Positions 26,108 to 35,800 of a stretch of DNA of 64,000 bases are shown piece by piece. Origin of the DNA: a virus. Made by a program: the position numbers and the translations under genes. Under the pieces are notes generated by a model. That model did not search any database and was not told the DNA's origin. It saw only the letters and a program-made list of their open reading frames with translations. Location of the stretch: the IMG/VR virus record IMGVR_UViG_3300032296_002452, positions 1-64,000 of that record; one strand, 5' to 3'. Positions within the stretch are counted from its first letter, which is position 1, and every line of letters begins with the position of its first letter.

Positions 26108-29100
26108 TTATAAAAGAGAATTCTTTTTCATTATGGTTATCGTCTCAGTTGCCTTTGTCAATAACGTATTGTACTCGTTTGTGTTCGCAGTAATCCACTT
26201 ATCAAGTTCTTCCACAGTTTTAAATCTCTCTGTTGGCCAATACCTAACGTAAGTTAAACTTAACGGTCCTGAATAAGAATCAACTCCATTAGCCCAATAA
26301 GCGGCATAGGTTGCCACTTTACCTGTGTAGAAACTGACGGCAAATCTAATAAAATTAGTTAAATTAGCGAAATCTAAATATGGTCTTACGTTACCTGAAG
26401 AATCTGATAAACAAAAATAATTTGGTGAAAATAAAGTATTCAAACTACCACCATATTTAATATTTTCATATAGGTATCCACCAGCTGCGGCACCTCCGTA
26501 ATTACTATTAAACCCATAAAATCTTTCATCTTTTACTCCATTCAAATACATAGTATAAAAAACACATGCAATAACTCTTGGGTCTGATGTGTATTGTTTT
26601 ATAATGTTAGCAACCTCAGAATAAGATGCGGTAGTTGGTATTGTTTCAACACCTACAAATCTATTGTAATTTGGACTAAGTGATGTAAAGCAAGTTGATG
26701 ATGGTTCCGCCTTATAGTTCTGATTAGGGTTTATTGAATTACCAACTGTCGTAATATTTGGTGAAGGATTACCAGGTATTTGTTCGTTTTGTCTTTTTCT
26801 TCTAACTTCTAAAATTAAATCGTTAAGTATATTTTGATTTAAACTAGCGATTTGGTCGTTTATTTTTGGAAGTGAGTATGTTGGCATTCTAACTCCCTTA
26901 AATGTGGTTCTAAAATTACCCGAATCTATTTGATGACTTACAGACTGTATCATGTATGGTCCATTAAACATAGGAACGTGTCTCAAGTTAAAGTACATCG
27001 TTGGTTGAATCATAGCGTTACCTAAACATTCGATAGAGCATTCGTAAGACCTATTTTTATATATGTTGTACAAACTAACACTTTGTACAAAAGATTTTCT
27101 TCCACCGGCTGCGTTGACCATTTCGGTAAGTTGTTTGTTTGCCTCAGTGGTTGCCGCAAATTGGACTTGGTCTAATGTTATATTATAAAACATAGATTGA
27201 TTTCTATTACCCATATCAACATTAAATCCAACAACTTTATTTGTAACCGACCAGTTGTTTTTATCTATTAGTTTTTCTAATAGTGGGTTGTCTTGAGCTC
27301 TAGCCAACGCAAAAGTGTCTCCTTGGAATCTAACATCAGCATTGTCTTTCATGTCTAAATGTTCTGATGGTTTTCCCGCATAAAAACAAACCAATTTTGG
27401 TGAGGATAGTCTAGTGTCGACCTCAGTAAATGTACCAAACAAGGAATTAGCCAAATCTAAACTACCTTCAGCAACAGGAGGTGTATTTGGTCTAATATCA
27501 TTTATGCCCCAAAAATTTATGTATGAAGCCATCGGCATCATAAAGAATTTGTTTTCGGCAATTATTTTAGACAACATGTCTATTACTCTAGCGTTTTGAT
27601 TAGAATCTGAAAACAAATAAGCTTTCAAACCAAATACATCAAAGTACACTTTATCACCAATGTCTCTATTTGCCCTATCTAAAAATAAAACATCTTCTAA
27701 TAAAGTTTTTTCTTTATAGTCATTTCCCGCAATCCATTTATCATTAAACGCTTTGAAGGTTTCCCAATATTCGATTTTTGGTTGTGACCCTTCTATTGCG
27801 GAATTTATTGGTTTTATATTAACACTGTCAATATTAGGTAATTGTCTCTGTAATTTAAAAAACAACTGTGTTAAAGTTTGTGAAACATAATCATCTTTCT
27901 CATTAATAAAGTCTGTTATGTCACTTGTAAAAGACGCACTGTTGTATCCACCATTATTTGATAGTTTTTGGGTTCCGTATATTTTTATCAAAGGCGCAAA
28001 TTGTTGTACGTTTGCGGCGGTAAACTGAACATTATTATCAATAAAAAAGTCAGTATAGTAAGAACCTTGGTCTGAGTATCGTAAATCAGGTATTGACGAG
28101 AATCCTACATTAGTGTACATCGCTTTCCAAGCATCGGGGAATAAAAGTTCAGACTGTACTAATGTTGTCGCCCCATCACCAGGCAAACTGTTTTTAACAT
28201 ACCCCGCATATTGTATTGGGTCGACTATTTTTGGGTTTGAGAACGTACCAAAAATTTGTCTATTATACTCACCGGGATTTCCGTATTTAAACGTTATATT
28301 GTAATTTAAAATACTTTCTATTTGATTTCCTATATTTTTAACCTGATTATTAGACAGTCTTTGTATATAATCTTCACCACCTAAAGTATTTGGTACTTCA
28401 TCAACTAATAATAAGGACGTTAAACATGACTGAAAATTAGTTGCCACCGGATTTAATCCCAAAGAAGGGGCTTCAATGTCATTTAAGTCTCTACAATAAT
28501 TTAAAAATTCTTTTTCAAATTCGTCTAAAATTTGTTTTTTAAATGTACCGAATATATCTTCAATTTTACTATACTTGTTTGTGTCACCAAATAAAGACAT
28601 AGCATTTTGAATTTCAGTATCATCTAATATTTCATTCAGATATGCGTCAGGTGGGGGTAACGGTATTTGGGTTGTATCAAAATATCCGTAAACCGGTGCA
28701 CCCCAAAACAATCTAGAGGAACCATTATATACCGCAGAGTTGTTTACTATATCTTGTCCCGGTCTTAATACAAAGTTGTTACCATCTCTTTCAAATATTT
28801 CATATTTGGCTTGGTTTATTGTTGACCCAAACGATGGGAATATTATGGTTTTAAATTTTTGACTGGCGGCAAATTCTTTTCTGTTTTTTATATCAAATGA
28901 TGAATACCATGACTTAGAGTTAAGTGATGTATTAGGTATTGTTGGATTGTATCCTACAGGTTCATTTATTGAGGCATTTCTTGAGTAACCCAAATTTAAC
29001 CCTAAACTAACGGCGTATTGAATGTCGGAATCCGTATAAGTGGTAAATAAATCCAAACCAGACACAAAGTAAAATATATCATTTATTAGTTTTGGATAAA

Positions 29101-32100
29101 ATCCAACATTAATAACCGTTTGGTTTACAGTAGGACCAGAAACGGTTTTTTCTAACGTAATTTCTTCGACCCTTGTTTTACCTGTTAAAGTATATGTTTT
29201 TGTTGGTGAATTGGTAACCGGGTCAAAATTATTAACATAATTTGTTGATGTCCAAACGGGTGCTATTATGTCGTTACCCGTTTCAATAAAAGTTTTATAT
29301 CTATGCCAAATTGCCCCGTACTTAAGAACCCAAGCGTATGGTAAATTGTGTACCGCACCAAATTTTTTAAGTGTTGCAAATATATAGTCTAATTTTTTCT
29401 CTTCAGAACTTGCAGGGTCTTTCCATGTATTTGGTTCTGAATTGTATTTTTCTCTCAAAGTGGCCAAAGGTAAACTATTAAGGAAAAGGTACGCCGCTTC
29501 AACGTACGGATACTGAACCCCTATTGTTTTTGATTTTTGTACACCTAATTGTAATGCATTTATAAAATAAGGTGTGTTTAACATTGACACTGTTTGTGTA
29601 CCCACAACTCCAACATTAGGACTTTCAGGATATTCTAACAAACCTTCAGTTGGTAATAATTTTTTTTCTTGTACTCTGTTTATATAAAATTCATCAAAAT
29701 TTCTAACCACAGGGGTATTGTTGTTTTGATAATTGTAATTAGTATAAGGTCGATTGTATGTTTCCCAAAAAGAAACATCGTAGTTTGAAATAATTTTTTT
29801 GTCTGTGTTTAGGACTAAACTAAGTTTTGTTTCATATCTATCTTGCGCCGTGTTTTGTCCGTTGGCCAAGTTACTTTGAGACCAAGACAAATCGGTAAAA
29901 GGAGCGGTGTCTAAAAAGTCGGTTTCGTTTGAAACACTACTTTCTAAGTATTCGGTTATCTTATTTAATGAGTTTGCATTTTCTGCGGTTGACACCGAAC
30001 CACCCCCCAATGAAGATATTGGGTCAATACTAAAATCTTTTTCAACATATCCTCTAATATATCTCGTATTGTATAGTCCTCTAATAAAAGACTGCCAATT
30101 TAAACCTGTTCCTTGGTTCGATATTGTCTGTAAAAACTGAAGATAATTTCCACCCGAAATGGCGTATTCTTTAAGTTTTTTAGACAAATACGGATTACTA
30201 ACACCCAAAGAATCTACGATGTTTATCGCCTCTAAATCTGAATGAATTTTATAAATTTCAAAATCAAATCCACCAGGTTTTGATAATCTTTCAAAATACG
30301 CCCCCATTAAAATTCTTTCATATATTTCGTAAAAGTATTTTACCTCTTCTTTGTCGGTATATGGAATATTACTTGTTGGGAATTCTACGGCGTTTAAGGT
30401 TATTCTTAATACGGTTTCGGATTCATTACTGTCTCCGTTAGGGTCGTTTGTTTCTAATCTCTCAGAATACGCTTTGATGTATTCTTCAACAAACTCAACC
30501 TCAGGCCAAACAAAATAGTTATTACCTTTTGTTTTAGACACTTCTTTAGGGTCTCCAGGATATCTTAATTCAAACCTTTCATCTCCGTCTACATCAACTT
30601 CAACAAAATATTGCGGCCATGGATAAACAGGTATTAAAGTGTCCCCGCTTATACCAACACTATTTTTGGCATCCACACTATTACTTTTGTCGGGCGGTAA
30701 AATTGCTGCCTTTCTATCTTTATGAAATCTTTTATCCCAAGCGTCTCTATGAACATCATCTAATAACCTGTAAAAACCCTCAACTGAAGCAAATATAACG
30801 GCAAACAAATTTCTAAGTGTTGGTTTGAATCCCAATCCATTTGGTCCTTCAAGTTTTTCTCTTAGTTTATCTTGAAGAGCAACTTCAACTTCTTGTCTTA
30901 ACTTAGATATATCACTGAACATTTTATTAGAAAGTTCACCAAATGAACCAACACCATCAAAGACAAAGAGATAATTTTTAACGGTGGACACGCCAGCCGA
31001 GTTTGTAAAATTTGTTCCTTGTAATAATCCCGAAAAACCGCTGTCAATTTTAAACTGTTGTAATTCTATACTAATTGTTTCACCTGTAGTACCTGACACA
31101 GAACTATATCTTGGCGGTCTTTTTTTAACCTGTGTAAAAGTTTCAATCCAATTTATTTCGTTATCGCTTGGTGTAACTATTAAATCGTTTAAGTCAATAG
31201 GATTGGTAATACTTGATGGTATTTTTTGACCGTTAATTTCGTAGGTACCATCCTTACCACACGTTGGGTTTTCGGACAAAGTTTTATTATAGTTTTGAAT
31301 AATCCTTTCTAAATATGAAATTGCATCTATTTTACCTTGGTCGGTTAAATATTCTTTTTTAAGAACAAAAAGTTTTCTATCTTTATTATCAATAAAATAG
31401 TTGTTTTGGTCTATATATTTACCCAAAAAAGAATCGTCCAATCCACTAGATACGTCAGTAACATATTCACCTAAAGTTTTATTATATGAATCAATATCTG
31501 ATAGTGGAGTAAAATCCGCCTGTCCAAAAGATGCAAGTATATTAGTTTCGAGTGCGTCTAATCTTTGGTTTAACTCATACAATGTTAACTCAGGGAAATC
31601 CGGTGATATAAGTTTTTGTTCTTTATATCTTGAGTAAACTTCATTGATTTTTTGTCTACCTCTAAATACTATCTTGGATTGTAGTGTTTGGTTTGAACTT
31701 CCGTTGGATGTTTGAGCAGCATTTTGTTGTGCGGTACTTGGAGCGTTTTGAGAAATTTCATATTTTGTTTTATACATGAACGGTAGTGCAAATAAAGAAC
31801 CAACCGTTGTTTCTGCTAAGACAGTAAATTTATAACCATAAAATTTTAACGCAACTCTGTAGTTTCCTGTTGTACCATCAAAAGAAGCTGAAAAACTAAC
31901 TAAATTTAATTGGTATTTAACCGCCTTTCCGTAAAACCCTTTAATTGTTAAATAAAAAGTGGGGTATGGTAGATTAAAAAATGCGGCATATGGTGATTGG
32001 TCACCCTTTTCAAACAAAGCCCTACCTTGTATATCAATAAGTTGTATGTCGACAACCGGAGTATTTGACCTATCATTGTCAATTTTTATTGACTCAATAC

Positions 32101-32509
32101 CCATTATTCCCGTATCGTAGTTATTTAATATATCTTGTTTGATATAAAACTCGTTAGGTTTTTTTTGGTCTTGAATTACCGTTCTTTGTTTTTGATTTAA
32201 CCCTTTTCCTTCTAACGTGTCTTTACCCGTGAATTCATTAGCCCATTCGTCAGTTAAATAATCTTTACCACCAGGTCGTAAAAAATTAATAGACGCAATT
32301 TCAACATTTTGAATTGAGTCGTCTAATGGTCTACCCGAAGCTAATTTAGTTCTTGGAATTAATTTAGCCTCTAAGTTAGCGTACATGACCAACTCTTCTT
32401 GGTCAACTACTCTATCATAAACTTCATTATTGTTGTCAATTATTTTGTTTGGGTCGATAACAACAATATTTTGGTAATCAAATTCAACTAAAATATTCTC
32501 ATCGGCCAT
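26108..32509 (-). CDS. Giant baseplate hub protein with a possible C-terminal lysozyme-like region
   Basis: This 2133-residue protein is far longer than T4 hub proteins (gp27, 391; gp5, 575). Around residues 1815-1875 it has a segment shared with gp27/VgrG-type hub and late-control proteins: CSIECLGNAMIQPTMYFNLR, then VPMFNGPYMIQSVSHQI and the TTFKGVRMP close. Residues 1960-2133 (RFYGFNSNYGG and a following aromatic-rich part) recall the peptidoglycan-hydrolase tails of tail-associated proteins; a catalytic residue is not identified. The N-terminal part is beta-rich and includes the IMGIESIKIDNDRSNTPVVDIQ-type strand region seen in related tail proteins. It overlaps the gp53-like gene by 11 bases. 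I infer the baseplate hub and tail lysozyme. Confidence 0.7.
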   Translation of the reverse strand: MADENILVEFDYQNIVVIDPNKIIDNNNEVYDRVVDQEELVMYANLEAKLIPRTKLASGRPLDDSIQNVEIASINFLRPGGKDYLTDEWANEFTGKDTLEGKGLNQKQRTVIQDQKKPNEFYIKQDILNNYDTGIMGIESIKIDNDRSNTPVVDIQLIDIQGRALFEKGDQSPYAAFFNLPYPTFYLTIKGFYGKAVKYQLNLVSFSASFDGTTGNYRVALKFYGYKFTVLAETTVGSLFALPFMYKTKYEISQNAPSTAQQNAAQTSNGSSNQTLQSKIVFRGRQKINEVYSRYKEQKLISPDFPELTLYELNQRLDALETNILASFGQADFTPLSDIDSYNKTLGEYVTDVSSGLDDSFLGKYIDQNNYFIDNKDRKLFVLKKEYLTDQGKIDAISYLERIIQNYNKTLSENPTCGKDGTYEINGQKIPSSITNPIDLNDLIVTPSDNEINWIETFTQVKKRPPRYSSVSGTTGETISIELQQFKIDSGFSGLLQGTNFTNSAGVSTVKNYLFVFDGVGSFGELSNKMFSDISKLRQEVEVALQDKLREKLEGPNGLGFKPTLRNLFAVIFASVEGFYRLLDDVHRDAWDKRFHKDRKAAILPPDKSNSVDAKNSVGISGDTLIPVYPWPQYFVEVDVDGDERFELRYPGDPKEVSKTKGNNYFVWPEVEFVEEYIKAYSERLETNDPNGDSNESETVLRITLNAVEFPTSNIPYTDKEEVKYFYEIYERILMGAYFERLSKPGGFDFEIYKIHSDLEAINIVDSLGVSNPYLSKKLKEYAISGGNYLQFLQTISNQGTGLNWQSFIRGLYNTRYIRGYVEKDFSIDPISSLGGGSVSTAENANSLNKITEYLESSVSNETDFLDTAPFTDLSWSQSNLANGQNTAQDRYETKLSLVLNTDKKIISNYDVSFWETYNRPYTNYNYQNNNTPVVRNFDEFYINRVQEKKLLPTEGLLEYPESPNVGVVGTQTVSMLNTPYFINALQLGVQKSKTIGVQYPYVEAAYLFLNSLPLATLREKYNSEPNTWKDPASSEEKKLDYIFATLKKFGAVHNLPYAWVLKYGAIWHRYKTFIETGNDIIAPVWTSTNYVNNFDPVTNSPTKTYTLTGKTRVEEITLEKTVSGPTVNQTVINVGFYPKLINDIFYFVSGLDLFTTYTDSDIQYAVSLGLNLGYSRNASINEPVGYNPTIPNTSLNSKSWYSSFDIKNRKEFAASQKFKTIIFPSFGSTINQAKYEIFERDGNNFVLRPGQDIVNNSAVYNGSSRLFWGAPVYGYFDTTQIPLPPPDAYLNEILDDTEIQNAMSLFGDTNKYSKIEDIFGTFKKQILDEFEKEFLNYCRDLNDIEAPSLGLNPVATNFQSCLTSLLLVDEVPNTLGGEDYIQRLSNNQVKNIGNQIESILNYNITFKYGNPGEYNRQIFGTFSNPKIVDPIQYAGYVKNSLPGDGATTLVQSELLFPDAWKAMYTNVGFSSIPDLRYSDQGSYYTDFFIDNNVQFTAANVQQFAPLIKIYGTQKLSNNGGYNSASFTSDITDFINEKDDYVSQTLTQLFFKLQRQLPNIDSVNIKPINSAIEGSQPKIEYWETFKAFNDKWIAGNDYKEKTLLEDVLFLDRANRDIGDKVYFDVFGLKAYLFSDSNQNARVIDMLSKIIAENKFFMMPMASYINFWGINDIRPNTPPVAEGSLDLANSLFGTFTEVDTRLSSPKLVCFYAGKPSEHLDMKDNADVRFQGDTFALARAQDNPLLEKLIDKNNWSVTNKVVGFNVDMGNRNQSMFYNITLDQVQFAATTEANKQLTEMVNAAGGRKSFVQSVSLYNIYKNRSYECSIECLGNAMIQPTMYFNLRHVPMFNGPYMIQSVSHQIDSGNFRTTFKGVRMPTYSLPKINDQIASLNQNILNDLILEVRRKRQNEQIPGNPSPNITTVGNSINPNQNYKAEPSSTCFTSLSPNYNRFVGVETIPTTASYSEVANIIKQYTSDPRVIACVFYTMYLNGVKDERFYGFNSNYGGAAAGGYLYENIKYGGSLNTLFSPNYFCLSDSSGNVRPYLDFANLTNFIRFAVSFYTGKVATYAAYWANGVDSYSGPLSLTYVRYWPTERFKTVEELDKWITANTNEYNTLLTKATETITIMKKNSLL

Positions 32510-32822
32510 AATAATAGAAGTGATTGTCTAATGCGTTTTTATAGTCTTGAAGTGAACCAATCAGAGGATACGGTATCGTAAGTATTGCACCATCGTATAT
32601 GTTCCATTCTAACCCACCAAACTGTGGATTACCCTGTAGAATAAGCCACCCAAAATATGGTGAATTATAGTATTCTTGACTTATTTTATCTAGTCTTGAA
32701 ATACCTTCTCTGTAAATGTATCTTTGGTCAGTTGTCTTAGATGGCAAAGTTACATAAGGCACAACTGTCTGTCGACCATTAATCAAGAAATTCAAATACC
32801 TATTGTAATATTGTAACGCCAT
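32499..32822 (-). CDS. Baseplate wedge protein, gp53-like
   Basis: This 107-residue protein resembles T4 gp53 and related LysM-like wedge proteins. The signature is visible: YREGISRLDKISQEYYNSPYFGWLIL (here given in two parts), that is, an R-x-D-x-I-a-x-x-Y-Y-x-x-x-x-x-W-x-I helix-strand unit, followed by a hydrophobic strand (GAILTIPYP). Proteins of this family join the wedge or tail-tube end to the hub and bind peptidoglycan-like surfaces in some systems. It sits between two giant tail genes, sharing 11 bases with the hub and one base with the OmpA-domain protein, in the order expected for a contractile tail operon. Confidence 0.75.
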   Translation of the reverse strand: MALQYYNRYLNFLINGRQTVVPYVTLPSKTTDQRYIYREGISRLDKISQEYYNSPYFGWLILQGNPQFGGLEWNIYDGAILTIPYPLIGSLQDYKNALDNHFYYYGR

Positions 32823-35800
32823 TAATTAAACTTCTTTTTTAAGTTATACACTTTTTTATCATTATCAACATTTTGTGTTGTATATAAATTTTTAACATTT
32901 GTTTTTTGTGTTGCCGATGCAGCTGGTAGGGTTGAGAATGTAAAATTTCTTTTAACTCCTGACGGGAATGTTTTGTACTTTTCACCAAAAAAGTTTGGGT
33001 TACCGTTTTTAAATAACGTTAGGGTTTTTATTGCCTCGTCTTGTTCTCTTTGGAATGCCGCCTTTGTTTGTGTTCCATAAAATAAATCAAAATTTCTTTC
33101 AAATGAAACATCATTAATGTCTTTTAACATTTTTGTTCTAAAATTTTCGTAGTTTTTTAAAATTGTTTGACACAATATCATGTATTCTCTTTTTTTGGTT
33201 GTTGAATTAAAATCATTTGAGTCTGAAGTTTGTATTGGTTCAAAGTCACCACCAGCTTTATAACTTACGTTATATAGAAAATTAGGTCCTGTGTTTTTTA
33301 ATGCGGTAATAAATTGTGTATTTCCACTCCCTATTAATGTTAAATCAGAAATTAAAGTTGTATATGAATCAGCGGTTAGTGATGTTGTAGTTCCTGTTTG
33401 AATTGTTGTACCTGAAATATTAAATATCTTAGGGTTACCATCTGTCATAATGTACGCATCGGTATTACTCGCAATTAAATTGGCACAATCTATTAGATAA
33501 CCTAAACTTTGTTGTTGTGTTGTTATTGTTTGTATTCTTTCTGTTAGTTTACTCAAAAAACCACTTTTTAATTCATTTAAGAATGTGGTATAATTTTTCT
33601 TAAAAGTTCTAATACTGGCTTGATTAGCACCTTTACCCGCAACTCCCGATTGTATAAATGCAATACTATCTGTTTCAATATCTAAAGTAAGTGCCGAAAA
33701 AACCTCATCAATATTTTTTTGATACGCCGATGGTTTACCGTATAATGGTGAATCTATTGGTGTGTTAAACGCTAATAATTTTCCTGTGGTATAGTCCATT
33801 TCAGAAACAGTTGCTTGATATACACCATAGTTGTATTCATTAACTATTTCATTCATAAATGTATCTACCGCACTGTAATACTCTTTTGTCTGAGTATTTA
33901 ATTTGTCCATAAACACTGTGTATGATGTGGTACCTGTTTCAGCAGTCTCTGTTTGTGTTCTTAGTGTAATGTCACCAATTGTTTTTCCAAAATCGTTCTC
34001 TTGGACGTTGTTTACACTATTCACACCAACCACAGGTGTTTGGTCAATTATCGCCTGTACTAACGCCTTGTCAAGTGCCGACGTATCTACAGTTGGTGTT
34101 GCTCTTTCATCATATATTTCAGTATTTGCGTAGAAATTAAATGACAATGCATTTTGTAGTCTTTCTACAGGATTTTTAAGTCCACTACCACCAATAAAGT
34201 TAAATCCTAAAGTTACATCAACTATCATAGGTTGTACACCAATTCCTTCAGGATTTAAATCAAGATTTTCATATTTTAAACTTAAACTTGTGGGAATTAT
34301 TTTTGTATTATAAAAATCACCAATTCTCAATACCAATACGGGAGGTGCTCCAAAAGCGGTGTTTATAGCATCGTTATATATTTTTTCACCGTTAGCACCA
34401 ATTGTAGGTATTGTGTCACCAGGTCTTGTACATTGTTGTAAGAAAGTTAATCTACCATTTAATCCTTCAGGTGTCATACTGTGAAAGACTGGCGAAAAAT
34501 ATTTTATTTTATCTTTAATAGAATCAAATACGAATGGATTTGTTTCTTTTAATACTTCAAAATAGTCGCATTCAGATAGTAGATATCTTAGTATTTTTTT
34601 ACTTATACCTTGTTTTACTTGTTGTAGTAAATCTATCTGTGGTTGTGGTTTTTGTGGTTGTGGTGTTCTTCCTTGAGCGGCCAATGCGTCATTCTGATTT
34701 GCGGTTATATCGGGTGGTGGTGTAGAAGACAATGGTTCAGAAGTTATACTACTAATTCTAACCACACGACACGCCATTGCGTTTAATCCATACCACTTAA
34801 CAGTCAAGTCTTGGGTTGTTGCCAAATCGCCATCGGTACAATTATAAGAATCTAATGTGGTATTTTTGTTGTAACTTCTTGGTTGTACGCCTTCTGCGTT
34901 TTCTCCAAGAGCTAAAGGTTGTATTAATACTTTACCTTCGTCAATCAAGTTACTCAAACTTAATGTTTCTTCCCCTGATTGAAATGTAAATCCTGAAAAA
35001 TACTGTAACACACTATCAATTCTTCTTTGGGAAAGTTTATCGTTGTATGTTTTGCTTTGTGGTGCAGACGCACTACCTTGTAGTCTGATTGTTACTCTTT
35101 CGTTTTTATTTTTTACAACATTAATAATATCTTTTAATAGTTCTTTAGATTGATTGTAATTGTCACTAATTATGTCATCAAAGAAATTGCCTATTTGTTC
35201 TTGTACGGTTCCTCCGTTTTTGGCGTTTTGGTCAACGTAAAATTGTTTAAGACCTAAATATGGACCAACTAAATTTTCAAATGGTTGGGTTGAGAAAACC
35301 TGTGTGGTGTTTGGGTCGGGTATGTCGTTTTCAAAATAAAACCCTAAGTTTTGATATTTGTTTAGATTTACCTCTGTTGGTTGTTGTACTGTTTGACTAT
35401 CGTTATTAGTTGCATTACTTATTGCGGATACATCTTCCTGTGTTGAATTTGGGTTGTTTAATATTTGTTGATAAGTGTATAGTTCACTAGTGGGTATTGT
35501 ATTATACTGTCTGGCCAATTCATATAAATCATATTTTCTACATCCGGCATAAAAAGAATTTATTACAGAATCCACTTTAGCTCTGTCTGTTTCAGATGCC
35601 AACACTTTGTTAACAAGTATGTTTACAACAGAAGGATGGTCAACTACCATCTTCCAAGATAACGTACCGGTTCTTTTTGTATTTGTGTAAGTATATACAG
35701 GTTCAGGTCTTCCTAAGAAATCATGGTCTTTAAATGATGGGGTAACGCTCTCATCAAATTTCAAATCGTATGGTGGAAACCACATAACCCTACCTCCATT

